A stretch of 64,000 nt of DNA from Flavobacterium sp. (GTDB lineage Bacteria; Bacteroidota; Bacteroidia; Flavobacteriales; Flavobacteriaceae). The position numbers and the translations under genes were made by a program. Of this stretch, positions 1-9,097 are shown in pieces. The stretch is taken from assembly GCF_024642105.1 (NCBI RefSeq), contig NZ_JAHEBT010000002.1, positions 18,134-82,133 on the forward strand, read 5' to 3'. Within the stretch, counting starts at the first letter, position 1. The number at the start of each line of letters is the position of its first letter. The notes beneath the pieces are model-generated. The model had not been told where the DNA came from, did not search any database, and saw only the letters and a program-made list of their open reading frames with translations.

Positions 1-3000
1 GGGTTGACTACTTCTGAAGTATTGGGATATTACTTCCACTTTTTTAGAATGTGGGTGTACAATAACGCAGCAATACCTGGAGGGCAATTACAAATTGAGT
101 TTTATGACAATAGCAACAAACAATTTTATTATTCTTTCGGAGTAAATTATACGGGTTGGAGAGCTGCAACTGCTGACTATGATGCCGAAATGTCTACTAC
201 TAGTACCTCCCCATCAACGAATATTACCACTATAAAAATAAAAGCGCCAACAACAGGTAGTGGTACTTTCTTTTTTGATTTTATTGATTTTACCTTTGAT
301 CGTATTGAAGATCGCGCCAAGGATTATCAATTACCGTTTATTACTAATTCTACCGGGGATTTGCATTGGATGGAAATGATGAAGTACCAAGCCTTGCCCA
401 AAACAATTGCAGCAACTACTCCAACCACGACTGAATTATCCGATTTGGCTGCTGTAAAATTACAATACGATACTATGATTAAAGGGAGTGCACCTAACGC
501 TACTGCTTTAACCACAGCTACTAATCAATATACTACGGCAAACATTTCCTATACTAATGGAATTGTAAAAGGACAACCTTTGTTTGGCAAAGACAACCCT
601 GATACCGAAAACTTACAAGTAGTGGAAAATTTTATACTTGTATTTGCTCGTGATTATAAATATACGTCAAGTGCAACTAGCAAAGATTATTTTCTGAACT
701 CCGTTCGCTACTTATTGGACCAAGGCTATGCTGATGGAAGTTTAATGGAAACATTACACCACGTGGGTTATTCTTTCCGAAACATTCCCTACTCTATTCA
801 TTTAATGCAAGCCGAATTAACTGCCGCTGGATTATGGGATCAAGCCCAAAAAATGGTAGAATGGTATAGCGCTGTTGATGGGATTTGGTCACCAAATGCT
901 TCCAACAGCAATATGGACGACGGAAATACAAGAACTGTCATTCGATTAGGTGCCTGTCTGTACAAAACTACAGATACTGAAAAAGTGCAATATTTAAAAG
1001 GCTTCAAACAATACATCGAAAATTTTTTGACGCTCTATTCTGAAGAAGGAGAAGGAATGAAAGTTGATTTTACTGGTTTCCATCACAACATTAATTATCC
1101 AGGGTATTCTTTTCCTTCTTTTAACAGCTTAGCACAAGCAATAGGCTACATAGCTCAAGGTCAAGGAACATTTGCTATCAATACAACTGCACGCACTATC
1201 TTAAAAAAATCGATTTTATTAGCTAGAGTAGTTTCTGAAGGAGGACATATTCCGAATTCATTATCAGGGCGAAATCCTTTTGTAAATCCTTCTTTTAAAA
1301 ATGCTTTAACCAACTTGGGACTAACTAATCCCCCAGATGCCGATTTGTTAAAAGCAAGCAATTACGTGTACGGTACCAACTATTCTTATGGGACTGAAAC
1401 ACCACCAACAGGGTTTTGGCAAGTTAATTTTACCAATTTAGGCACTTACAGACAGTCGGACTGGGTAGCCGATATTAAGGGATTCAACAAATACTTTTAC
1501 GGGACCGAAATTTATAGTTCTAATAACCGTTTTGGACGTTACCAAAGTTATGGAGCCGTAGAAATACTCTATCCCGGTGGTCATACCAATTCAGGGCTAG
1601 ATATCGATGGTTGGGACTGGAACAAAACACCAGGCGCAACGACTAAACATTTATCAGATGCTAATTTAGAAGCTGCTGTTGCAAGACAAGACGAAACAAC
1701 ACTTTCCAATTTTGCAGCAAGCTTGCGCTTTGGAACAAAAGGAACGTACTATATTGACCAAAAAATAGAAGGAAATTACGGTGTGTTTGGGATGGATTTC
1801 ACTCAAGCGGCTTTATCTTCTACCCACGACACTAGTTTCAAATTCAAAAAATCGGTGTTTTGTTTTGATGGAAAACTCATTTGTTTAGGAAGTAACATTA
1901 AGAGTGCCAACGGTTTGATTGCTACCAATTTGTTCCAAAATAGTTTGGCAAGCACTACCATTTCAATCAATGTGGACAATGCAGCCGTAACGACATTTCC
2001 TTACAGCAATACCTCTTTAAGCAACGCTTCTAACCATTGGATGATTGATGCGGTAGGTACGGGTTATTTTATTAAAAGTGGCAATTCAATCGTAATTGAC
2101 CGAAAATCTCAGACTTCAGCAAACCAAAACGGTGGTGTAACTACTACCACTGGAAACTTTGCTTCGGCTTACATCAGTCATGGTACTGCCCCTACAAGTG
2201 GTAATTATGAATACGTAATTATTCCAAAAACTACTCCCACAGATATGGTCACTTTTAGCAATACTATGGCCAATAGTGGAACCGCATTTTATCAAGTAAT
2301 TCAAAAAGATGCTACCGCACATATTGTAAAATACAATACGATGTATGGGTATTCTCTTTTTGCTGCTGGAACTTATGGAACCACTACTCCTATTCAGAGT
2401 AACAATGTTCCTTGCCTAATCATGACCAATCAAACAGGAAATCTTTTAGCACTATCTGTTGTCAATCCTGATTTGAATTTTGCAGCCAATTATGGCCCTA
2501 GCCAGGCCACCTCAATTATTCTAACAGTTAATGGAAAATGGAATGTGAATACTTCTAGCGGAGGCTCAGTATCTGCAGCTGTGGGTACCTCGACAACTAC
2601 TTTAACAATTGCAGCCAAAGACGGATTGCCTGTTGACATTGTTCTTACCCCTACCACCACCACTTGGAACGGTAGCGCTTGGTCTAATGGAATTCCTTAC
2701 ACTACTACAGATGCTATTATTGCTGGAAATTACAGTGAAAACACTGCTATTGCCGCCAATAATTTGACTGTAAACAGCAATGCCATTGTTAGTATTCCCT
2801 CAGGGAATAATGTAACCTTAGCAGGTGCTCTAACGGTGAGTTCAGGAAGCTTCACCTTGGAAAATAATGCCAAATTAATTCAAACTTCTGATGTTGCTAA
2901 CACCGGAGCAATCACTGTAAAACGAAATTCGGCTCCAATGGTACGTTTAGACTATACTTTATGGTCTTCGCCCGTAGCAGCACAAAATTTGTTTAGCTTT

Positions 3001-4281
3001 TCTCCTACTACGGTAACCACTCGATTCTATAATTACGTAACATCAAGTAATAATTATTCCAATACTGGCTTTACAAGCGCTTCTACTTTCACTAACGGAA
3101 AAGGCTATGCCGTGCGTGCTCCTAATAACTACACTTCAACTCCAACTATTTATACTGGACAATTTACGGGAGTGCCTAACAATGGGCCTATTAGTATTCC
3201 TTTAGTAGCTACTAGTCCTGGGTTCAATTTAGTAGGAAATCCGTATCCTTCTCCAATAGATGCAACTGCTTTTGTAACAGCCAATACATCACTTATTGAT
3301 GGTACTTTATATTTATTTAGCCACAATGCTAAAAGCAATGGAACTACATATGAAACTAGCTCTGGAGGTAGTGGTATACAATATGCTACTTGGAATAGTA
3401 CAGGTGCTACTGCTGCTGCTTTGGGTGTATCAGGAATTGGCCAAAATACAAATACTCCAAACGGAACCATTCAAGTAGGGCAAGGGTTTATTGTAAAAGC
3501 AACAACTGCGGGAAATTTATCTTTTACTAATAGTATGCGAACTGTTACTGGAACAGCTGCCAATGCTGACCAATTCTTTAAAGTAGTTAATACTAAAAGT
3601 GCTACTACTCTTGAAAAACATAGACTTTGGTTGGATTTAACCAATGCAAATGGAGAGGGTCTAAGTCAATTGTTAGTAGGGTATGTAGATGGTGCTACTA
3701 ATGAAGTCGACAATTTGTATGATGGAGAAGAATTTGGTACTCCTTCAACCAGTTTAACCTCTTTATTGAACGATAAAAATTACACTATTCAAGGGCGTGC
3801 TTTGCCTTTTACGGATGCAGACACTGTTCCATTAGCTTTCAAAGCCGCAACTGACGGAACGTACACTATTGCCCTTGCCAAAACTGACGGAATATTTGCT
3901 ACTGATCAAGAGGTATTGTTAAAAGACAATGCAACAGGTACCCTTACCAATTTAAAAACAGGAGGCTATACTTTTACGGCTACTGCTGGAACAGCAAACT
4001 CTCGTTTTGAGTTGGCTTATGCTACATCAGCTAGTAATACCATTGGATTAGAAGCAGCAATAACCGCAGTAAAAAAACAAGGAGTGTTTCAAGTAAGCAC
4101 TAATGGCGCTATTCTAAAAGATATAGCGGTATATGATCTGCAAGGACGCTTACTAATGAAACAACAAAACATCAACAGCACAACCAGTTCCTTAACAGGA
4201 TTGCCTCCAACAAGAGGAGTATTGATCCTTAAAGTAACTACAGATGCCAATCAAACACAAACCATTAAAATTATTAACTAA
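1..4281 (+). CDS. Chondroitinase ABC-type polysaccharide lyase (PL8) with T9SS sorting domain, 5' partial
   Basis: This lyase should cleave uronate-containing glycosaminoglycans by beta-elimination outside the cell. The frame is open from base 1, so the start and signal peptide are outside the window; numbering here begins at the TTG at base 4. Visible order: the end of an N-terminal lyase jelly-roll (about 10-100), an alpha-helical catalytic domain (about 200-440), beta-sandwich domains to about 880, then a ~545-residue tail ending in a type A T9SS sorting domain. HHNINYPGYSF (360-370), SGRNPF (421-426) and TEIYSSNNRFGRY (501-513) match the ABC lyase active site; H361, Y368, R423 and E502 line up with H501, Y508, R560 and E653 of the Proteus vulgaris enzyme. 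The tail is shared with the gene at 5053. It is followed after 18 bp by the next gene, so it probably leads an operon. Exact substrate (chondroitin, dermatan, hyaluronan) is inferred. Confidence 0.88.
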   Translation, partial: GLTTSEVLGYYFHFFRMWVYNNAAIPGGQLQIEFYDNSNKQFYYSFGVNYTGWRAATADYDAEMSTTSTSPSTNITTIKIKAPTTGSGTFFFDFIDFTFDRIEDRAKDYQLPFITNSTGDLHWMEMMKYQALPKTIAATTPTTTELSDLAAVKLQYDTMIKGSAPNATALTTATNQYTTANISYTNGIVKGQPLFGKDNPDTENLQVVENFILVFARDYKYTSSATSKDYFLNSVRYLLDQGYADGSLMETLHHVGYSFRNIPYSIHLMQAELTAAGLWDQAQKMVEWYSAVDGIWSPNASNSNMDDGNTRTVIRLGACLYKTTDTEKVQYLKGFKQYIENFLTLYSEEGEGMKVDFTGFHHNINYPGYSFPSFNSLAQAIGYIAQGQGTFAINTTARTILKKSILLARVVSEGGHIPNSLSGRNPFVNPSFKNALTNLGLTNPPDADLLKASNYVYGTNYSYGTETPPTGFWQVNFTNLGTYRQSDWVADIKGFNKYFYGTEIYSSNNRFGRYQSYGAVEILYPGGHTNSGLDIDGWDWNKTPGATTKHLSDANLEAAVARQDETTLSNFAASLRFGTKGTYYIDQKIEGNYGVFGMDFTQAALSSTHDTSFKFKKSVFCFDGKLICLGSNIKSANGLIATNLFQNSLASTTISINVDNAAVTTFPYSNTSLSNASNHWMIDAVGTGYFIKSGNSIVIDRKSQTSANQNGGVTTTTGNFASAYISHGTAPTSGNYEYVIIPKTTPTDMVTFSNTMANSGTAFYQVIQKDATAHIVKYNTMYGYSLFAAGTYGTTTPIQSNNVPCLIMTNQTGNLLALSVVNPDLNFAANYGPSQATSIILTVNGKWNVNTSSGGSVSAAVGTSTTTLTIAAKDGLPVDIVLTPTTTTWNGSAWSNGIPYTTTDAIIAGNYSENTAIAANNLTVNSNAIVSIPSGNNVTLAGALTVSSGSFTLENNAKLIQTSDVANTGAITVKRNSAPMVRLDYTLWSSPVAAQNLFSFSPTTVTTRFYNYVTSSNNYSNTGFTSASTFTNGKGYAVRAPNNYTSTPTIYTGQFTGVPNNGPISIPLVATSPGFNLVGNPYPSPIDATAFVTANTSLIDGTLYLFSHNAKSNGTTYETSSGGSGIQYATWNSTGATAAALGVSGIGQNTNTPNGTIQVGQGFIVKATTAGNLSFTNSMRTVTGTAANADQFFKVVNTKSATTLEKHRLWLDLTNANGEGLSQLLVGYVDGATNEVDNLYDGEEFGTPSTSLTSLLNDKNYTIQGRALPFTDADTVPLAFKAATDGTYTIALAKTDGIFATDQEVLLKDNATGTLTNLKTGGYTFTATAGTANSRFELAYATSASNTIGLEAAITAVKKQGVFQVSTNGAILKDIAVYDLQGRLLMKQQNINSTTSSLTGLPPTRGVLILKVTTDANQTQTIKIIN
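2650..4281 (+). repeat. Shared secreted module, copy 1 (coding)
   Basis: This part of the PL8 gene and 5850-7500 of the LamG gene encode the same ~545-residue module: WNGS.WSNG start, FTLENNA.LIQT, VKRNSAPMV, YTLWSSPV, NPYPSPIDAT, MRTVTGTAANADQFFK, EKHRLWLDLTNANGEGLSQL, then the sorting domain. Some blocks are identical in DNA for more than 25 bases, for example around 3533-3565 and 6743-6775, which suggests recent duplication or ongoing gene conversion. Confidence 0.85.
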
Positions 4282-4299
4282 ACCTTAAATACTATAATT

Positions 4300-5022
4300 A
4301 TGACTAAATTTTATCTGTATTTTATCTTCAACTTCGTCTGTTTTTGTGTCTCGGCACAAACCACATTCTTTTATGAAGATTTCAGGTACAACGGCGGTAA
4401 ACGAGGTTTTACCGGACAGGTGGTACAACAAGGAGGACAAGTCCTGACGGAACTCAACAAAATAGTTTCGGATATTCCTGATGCCTCAGACAGTAGCTTT
4501 GGAGAAGCCGATAGCAGACCGGCTAACCGAATTCCTCAAAACGAAGGGCGTGATCAAAGGGCTATTATTACTTCGGGAACCAATGCCATTACGAGTACTA
4601 ATTTTCCCATTGATGTCTATACTGTTTTTACAACGGTAGATTTGACTGAGTCTAACCCTTTAATTCCTGCGGGAGATGCCTATAGGTATGCTTCTTTTTG
4701 GACACAACGCAAATACGGCGAAGGCGATTTGGCCACCATTACTATACTAGTTTCAACCGATTACAAAGGAGATGCAAGCACAGCTAAATGGACAGTGATC
4801 CCATTACTTTCTGGAAAATTAGCCACTACTGCTGATAAAGCCAAGTTTGTAAAAGCTATTGTGGACCTCAGCAGCTATGCCAAAAGCCCTAACGGAAAAA
4901 CCGTAACCTTAGCCTTGCATTACCAAGGGAGCGATGCTCCTTACAGTGGATCCAAACGCAATGGTACTTTTAGTATCTCTGATGTGCAATTTATTTCGCA
5001 ACCCAAAAAAATGAAACCATAA
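4300..5022 (+). CDS. Secreted beta-sandwich protein of unknown function
   Basis: A 240-residue protein with a clear signal peptide (residues 1-19, ending CVSAQ). I do not recognise a named family. The mature part starts FFYEDFRYNGG and contains a stretch around 150-165 (TITILVSTDYKGD) followed by alternating short strands and a final FSISDVQF. This pattern resembles the choice-of-anchor J or DUF5017 jelly-roll proteins often found beside secreted carbohydrate enzymes, but that is an inference from pattern only. It has no T9SS sorting domain and no lipobox. It lies 18 bp after the PL8 gene and 30 bp before the LamG gene, so co-transcription and a supporting carbohydrate-binding role are plausible. 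Confidence 0.6.
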   Translation: MTKFYLYFIFNFVCFCVSAQTTFFYEDFRYNGGKRGFTGQVVQQGGQVLTELNKIVSDIPDASDSSFGEADSRPANRIPQNEGRDQRAIITSGTNAITSTNFPIDVYTVFTTVDLTESNPLIPAGDAYRYASFWTQRKYGEGDLATITILVSTDYKGDASTAKWTVIPLLSGKLATTADKAKFVKAIVDLSSYAKSPNGKTVTLALHYQGSDAPYSGSKRNGTFSISDVQFISQPKKMKP

Positions 5023-5052
5023 AAAACAATTACCTAACTAAACTGAATAACA

Positions 5053-7500
5053 ATGAAAAAAATTACTTTATTAATTATCTCATTCTTAAGTTTGACCATA
5101 GCGACTCAGGCTCAAACTAATAACTATCTTAACATTTCTACAACTGGATCTCGTCTTAAAATCACAAATAGTTCAGCAATTAATGTTACAGCATCTCAAT
5201 CTAAAACTATTACATTTAGGATTAAAATTCCTTCAGGAAATAACACTAATTTTAGTAAAATTATGCTAAAAAACGACTCTAGTTCTGCTGGAAATGGACA
5301 ATATGGAATTACTTTTGGAAGCAGCACTACATTACCTCATACGGATATAAGACTATTATCATCTAGCACCACACCAGCTGCATATGGTAATTCAAATAAC
5401 AATTCTCTTGCTTCCACTATAAATGATGGTAATTGGCATCATTTTGCTTTAGTATTAAACGATATTGATGGAAAAACCAGATTATATTATGATGGTTTTG
5501 TATTAATTTCCTCAACAGCACCAGGAGCTATCGATATGACTAATACCTCTGATCTTTATTTTGGAGCTTCAAGTACAGGAGGAACACCAGTTTTAATGTC
5601 TATTGATGATATTCACATTTGGGATACTGCTTTAACGCCGTACCAAATAATAAACGATATTAATACAAGTATTAATGCAACAACAGCACCAACTACAACT
5701 GGTTTATTAGCGGCTTATGATTTTGAATCTGCAACTTTATCTGCCATTCCAGATATTACAGCAAAAACAACTTCAGCTACTGTGATGCAAGCAGCTTCAT
5801 CTACAGATGCAATTTTGACGAATCCATCGAATATAAATTTTACTACTTCAACATTCTGGAACGGAAGTTCTTGGTCTAATGGAGCACCAACTAGCTCCTT
5901 AGACGCATTTATTTCAGGTAATTACAACGAAGCTACAAATATTACTGCTAAATCCTTAACAGTAGATAACAATGCAATAGTAACTATTCCGTCTAATACC
6001 AAGATATCATTAACTGGAATATTGTATGTAGGAAATGGAAGTAATTTTACACTAGAAAATAATGCTAATTTAATACAAACCACAACTAGTTATAATGTTG
6101 GTAATATTACTGTTAAAAGAAACTCAGCTCCGATGGTACTGTACGACTATACCTTATGGTCATCCCCTGTGACATCTCAAAAATTATATACTTTTTCTCC
6201 ATTGACGGCCACAACTCCAACAATTAGATTCTATAGTTACAATACTGGCACTGATAGCTACGATAATACAGGGTTATCAAGCTCTTCTAATTTCGCAAGA
6301 TGCAAAGGGTATGCTATTCGTGCTCCCTATAATTACACATCTAGTCCCCAGACTTTTAATGGGCAATTTACAGGGGTTCCAAATAATGGTACTTTTACAA
6401 TTGCGTCTGACTTTAGTGGTTCTGGATACAATTTAATTGGAAATCCCTATCCTTCTCCTATCGATGCAACTACTTTTGTAACAACTAACACTGCTGTGAT
6501 TGAAGGTACACTCTATTTTTTAAGCCACAATATTAAAAGCGATGGTACAAGTTATGAAAGTACAAGTATGCAATATGCTACTTGGAACTCAACAGGCAGT
6601 GTTGGTGCTCCTGCTGCTTTGGGTAGTTCAACAATAACTGGAATGAATAATACAAGTACTCCAAATGGAATTATTCAAGTAGGTCAAGGATTTATTGTTA
6701 AAGCTAAGAATACTGCTGCTGCCAACATCACCTTTAACAATGGGATGCGAACTGTTACTGGAACAGCTGCCAATGCAGACCAATTCTTTAAAATGGCTAC
6801 TACCAAAAGTGCTAATTCTACTATTGCAACTGAAAAACATAGACTTTGGTTGGATTTAACTAATGCAAATGGAGAGGGTCTAAGCCAATTATTAGTAGGA
6901 TATGTAGATGGTGCTACTAATGAGGCAGACAATTTATATGACGGAGAAGAATTTGGGAATCCAAAAACTAGTTTAACGTCTTTATTAAATGGTAAAAACT
7001 ATACTATTCAAGGTCGTGCCTTACCTTTTGCTGATACTGATACTGTTCCTCTAGCTTTCAAAGCGGCAACTAAAGGGACCTACACTATTGCTCTTAACAA
7101 AACGGATGGAGTATTTGCTACTGATCAAGAAGTATTGTTAAAAGACAATGCTACGGGTACCCTTACCAATTTAAAAACAGGGGGCTATACTTTTACGGCT
7201 ACTGCTGGAACGACTAATTCACGTTTTGAGTTGGCGTATGCTAAATCAGCTATTAATACTATGGGATTAGAGGCTCCTATAACTGCAGTAAAAAAACAAG
7301 GAGTATTTCACATTAATACTAATGGCGCTATCTTGAAAGATGTAGCGGTATATGATCTGCAAGGACATGAAATATTGAAACAACAAAATATCAATAGTAC
7401 TACTAGTTCATTAACAGGATTACCATCTACTAGAGGGGTACTGATTATTAAAGTAACTACCGATACTAACCAAACACAAACTATAAAAATTATTAACTAA
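5053..7500 (+). CDS. LamG-domain secreted protein with T9SS type A sorting domain
   Basis: An 815-residue protein with a signal peptide (about 1-20, ATQAQ). Residues about 25-200 form a concanavalin A-like LamG domain, with the typical DGNWHHFALVLND strand and a late SIDDIHIWDTAL strand. Residues about 267-815 are a large module also present at the C-terminus of the PL8 gene at position 1, beginning FWNGSSWSNG and ending in a T9SS sorting domain (VYDLQGHEILKQ, final TQTIKIIN). No catalytic motif was seen, so a binding or adhesion role at the cell surface is the best inference. It sits 30 bp after the 240-residue gene and 14 bp before the PID-CTERM gene, in one apparent operon. Confidence 0.85.
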   Translation: MKKITLLIISFLSLTIATQAQTNNYLNISTTGSRLKITNSSAINVTASQSKTITFRIKIPSGNNTNFSKIMLKNDSSSAGNGQYGITFGSSTTLPHTDIRLLSSSTTPAAYGNSNNNSLASTINDGNWHHFALVLNDIDGKTRLYYDGFVLISSTAPGAIDMTNTSDLYFGASSTGGTPVLMSIDDIHIWDTALTPYQIINDINTSINATTAPTTTGLLAAYDFESATLSAIPDITAKTTSATVMQAASSTDAILTNPSNINFTTSTFWNGSSWSNGAPTSSLDAFISGNYNEATNITAKSLTVDNNAIVTIPSNTKISLTGILYVGNGSNFTLENNANLIQTTTSYNVGNITVKRNSAPMVLYDYTLWSSPVTSQKLYTFSPLTATTPTIRFYSYNTGTDSYDNTGLSSSSNFARCKGYAIRAPYNYTSSPQTFNGQFTGVPNNGTFTIASDFSGSGYNLIGNPYPSPIDATTFVTTNTAVIEGTLYFLSHNIKSDGTSYESTSMQYATWNSTGSVGAPAALGSSTITGMNNTSTPNGIIQVGQGFIVKAKNTAAANITFNNGMRTVTGTAANADQFFKMATTKSANSTIATEKHRLWLDLTNANGEGLSQLLVGYVDGATNEADNLYDGEEFGNPKTSLTSLLNGKNYTIQGRALPFADTDTVPLAFKAATKGTYTIALNKTDGVFATDQEVLLKDNATGTLTNLKTGGYTFTATAGTTNSRFELAYAKSAINTMGLEAPITAVKKQGVFHINTNGAILKDVAVYDLQGHEILKQQNINSTTSSLTGLPSTRGVLIIKVTTDTNQTQTIKIIN
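5850..7500 (+). repeat. Shared secreted module, copy 2 (coding)
   Basis: Second copy of the module described at 2650-4281, here fused to a LamG domain instead of a lyase. The two copies keep the same order of motifs with small insertions and deletions in the linker regions. Identity is highest in the last ~270 residues. Confidence 0.85.
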
Positions 7501-7514
7501 TTAAGTCTAAAATC

Positions 7515-7700
7515 ATGAATAAATACAACTTGTTTTTCGCCACACTATTATTTGTATTAGTAAGTACTACCACCTATGCACAAGCTAATCCACCCGCAGA
7601 TGGAACTGGAGATGGTGTTCCTGTAGATGGTGGGTTAACTGCTCTTTTAGTGGGAGGCGCTATCTATGGTGCCAAAAAATTAAAAGAAAGAAAAAAATAA
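7515..7700 (+). CDS. Very small PID-CTERM-like exosortase substrate
   Basis: A 61-residue protein made almost only of sorting signals. It has a signal peptide (1-22, ending TTYA), a short linker rich in Pro, Gly and Asp, the motif PVDGG (36-40), a hydrophobic segment (about 41-51) and a basic tail (KKLKERKK). This three-part C-terminus is the layout of PEP-CTERM-like sorting tails; the PxDGG form resembles the PID-CTERM signal seen in flavobacteria. It starts 14 bp after the LamG gene and is followed, after a 400-bp repeat spacer, by exosortase xrtF, its likely processing enzyme. After signal peptide removal and exosortase cleavage only about 15 residues would remain. Function unknown. Confidence 0.72.
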   Translation: MNKYNLFFATLLFVLVSTTTYAQANPPADGTGDGVPVDGGLTALLVGGAIYGAKKLKERKK

Positions 7701-7745
7701 AAGGAAGTACCGAGATACGATAGACGATATACGATTTGTGATTTG

Positions 7746-7769
7746 CGATATACGATATACGATATACGA
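7746..7769. repeat. Short tandem repeat, CGATATA x3
   Basis: Three exact 7-bp units plus CGA, inside a degenerate run from about 7710 that repeats forms of 'cgatatacga'. It is in the non-coding spacer between the PID-CTERM gene and xrtF. Confidence 0.8.
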
Positions 7770-7794
7770 AGTATGAAGTTGGAAAACGCGAGAC

Positions 7795-7853
7795 GTCTGT
7801 CATGCTGAACTAGTTTGCTTCGACTGTTCGCATTCGTTCGAGTCAGCCTCTAT
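7795..7853. repeat. Extragenic 59-bp repeat, copy 1
   Basis: A 59-bp element starting GTCTGTCATGCTGAACT and ending CAGCCTCTAT; about 52 of 59 bases match the copy at 7996-8054. It belongs to the 'GTCATxCxGAAC ... xATCTA' extragenic family; a diverged relative is at 63814. The ends are partly complementary, as in REP-like elements. Confidence 0.75.
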
Positions 7854-7872
7854 ATACGAGGTTAGGAATCAG

Positions 7873-7893
7873 ACCCTGAAATGACTTCAGGGT
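7873..7893. repeat. Hairpin between the two extragenic repeats
   Basis: Perfect 8-bp inverted repeat ACCCTGAA / TTCAGGGT with a 5-base loop (ATGAC). No T-run follows, so it looks like part of the extragenic repeat cluster more than an intrinsic terminator, though it lies downstream of the PID-CTERM gene. Confidence 0.65.
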
Positions 7894-7995
7894 GACAGAT
7901 GTATCGTTATGTACGTTTTATTGCTTAGAACTTATATGACTTTATGTGCCTTATATGGTTTAATTTATGAAGTCTATTAAGTTAAAAAACAACTC

Positions 7996-8054
7996 GTCTG
8001 TCATGCTGAACTTGGTTGCTTCGCCTGTTCGCTATCGCTCGAGTCAGCATCTAT
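7996..8054. repeat. Extragenic 59-bp repeat, copy 2
   Basis: Second copy of the element at 7795-7853, same orientation, 201 bp away, ending CAGCATCTAT. It is followed at 8063-8090 by two exact tandem copies of GAATGTTGAACAAA, directly in front of the xrtF start codon at 8102. Confidence 0.75.
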
Positions 8055-8101
8055 TCAATAACGAATGTTGAACAAAGAATGTTGAACAAAAAATTTTAAA
8101 A

Positions 8102-8707
8102 ATGAAAAATAGTATTGTACACTATTACCATTCTTTTATAAATGAAACCCCTGCAACAATCAGAGCATTTCTTAGAAATGCTTTGGTTGTTTTTGCAGTG
8201 TGGAAAGTGGTGTATTTAGTTTTTTTATTTGATAATAGATTCCTGGATAAACCTCTTACCGATCATGTTGGGGAAGGTACAGCTTGGGCATTAAACCTAT
8301 TCACTACTGAAAAAGGGTTTAGCTCAACCTCAGAAATAAAAGAATCCATCTTTGAAGGACAAATACAAATTTTGGAAGTGGCACAGGTAAGACAACACGG
8401 AAAGCCTATTATTCTAATTGCAGATCCTTGTAATGGACTCGAATTAATCGTGTTGTATATTGGATTTATAGTGTGTTTTCCTGCTTCTTATTTAAAAAAA
8501 GGAGTCTACATTGTCTTGGGCACTTTAATTATTTATTGGGCAAACATTATTCGCTGTAGTGGTTTAATATATATAAAATTGCATTATCATTACGATCTGT
8601 TCCAATTTGCACATCACTATGGTTTTAAAATAACACTGTACGGAATCATTTTTATGATTTGGATGCTATTTACTAAAAATATAAAATTGAAGAATGTCGT
8701 TATATAA
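8102..8707 (+). CDS. xrtF: Exosortase family protein XrtF
   Basis: Integral membrane cysteine protease-transpeptidase that recognises C-terminal sorting tails at the inner membrane. The 201-residue protein has several hydrophobic segments (about 27-43, 112-131, 134-150, 177-191). The exosortase triad is visible: C110 in DPCNGLEL, R151 in NIIRCSGL and H171 or H172 in FAHHYGF. It overlaps the next gene by 14 bp, and the pair is the usual XrtF cassette of flavobacteria. The upstream PID-CTERM-like gene (7515) is the obvious candidate substrate in this window. The link is by proximity and tail layout; specificity is not proven here. Confidence 0.9.
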   Translation: MKNSIVHYYHSFINETPATIRAFLRNALVVFAVWKVVYLVFLFDNRFLDKPLTDHVGEGTAWALNLFTTEKGFSSTSEIKESIFEGQIQILEVAQVRQHGKPIILIADPCNGLELIVLYIGFIVCFPASYLKKGVYIVLGTLIIYWANIIRCSGLIYIKLHYHYDLFQFAHHYGFKITLYGIIFMIWMLFTKNIKLKNVVI

Positions 8708-9092
8708 AACAGAGCGCCGCCGTTTTGTAATGGGATTGGTTATCATTGTATTGATTTACTCCGCCTATTACATCTATTTTGCCGATACTCCTGATGCTAT
8801 TCTTATTCCAAGAAAAATACGGCATTTGATAAAATTTGGCACCACAATTCTTGTTTATGTTGTAGGCTCTTTTCATCTGGGTACACTTCAACAAAAATGG
8901 ATGGGAATGTTGTGGCATTGCATTCATATTTCGCTCTTAGTTACCATTACCTCTATCGGCTTGTACGATTGGACTTTTGGAATGGTATCACAACCCACTA
9001 AAGATCTTGCTCAGTCCATGCAAGAGTTTTTAATCTCTCCTGTTTTGTATGTAGGAATGGGGATTTTGAATAGACAATTCAAAAAACAATAG
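8694..9092 (+). CDS. Exosortase F system-associated membrane protein
   Basis: A 132-residue protein with about four hydrophobic helices (roughly 12-29, 47-63, 72-91, 112-126) and a basic N-terminus (KTERRRF). It overlaps the 3' end of xrtF by 14 bp, the normal arrangement for the XrtF-associated protein family. Its biochemical role in the family is not known to me; a partner or scaffold for the exosortase in the inner membrane is the likely role. It converges on the glycosaminoglycan operon, with a shared terminator at 9098-9131. Confidence 0.85.
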   Translation: MSLYKTERRRFVMGLVIIVLIYSAYYIYFADTPDAILIPRKIRHLIKFGTTILVYVVGSFHLGTLQQKWMGMLWHCIHISLLVTITSIGLYDWTFGMVSQPTKDLAQSMQEFLISPVLYVGMGILNRQFKKQ

Positions 9093-9097
9093 ACAAA

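Noticed and set aside
7746..8090. Possible CRISPR-like array in the xrtF spacer
   Set aside because: The repeats are of different classes and lengths, spacers are not of constant size, and no cas genes are present.
1..9092. Treating the T9SS lyase run and xrtF as one operon
   Set aside because: The 400-bp repeat-filled spacer with a hairpin makes read-through uncertain; only the first four genes are tightly spaced.
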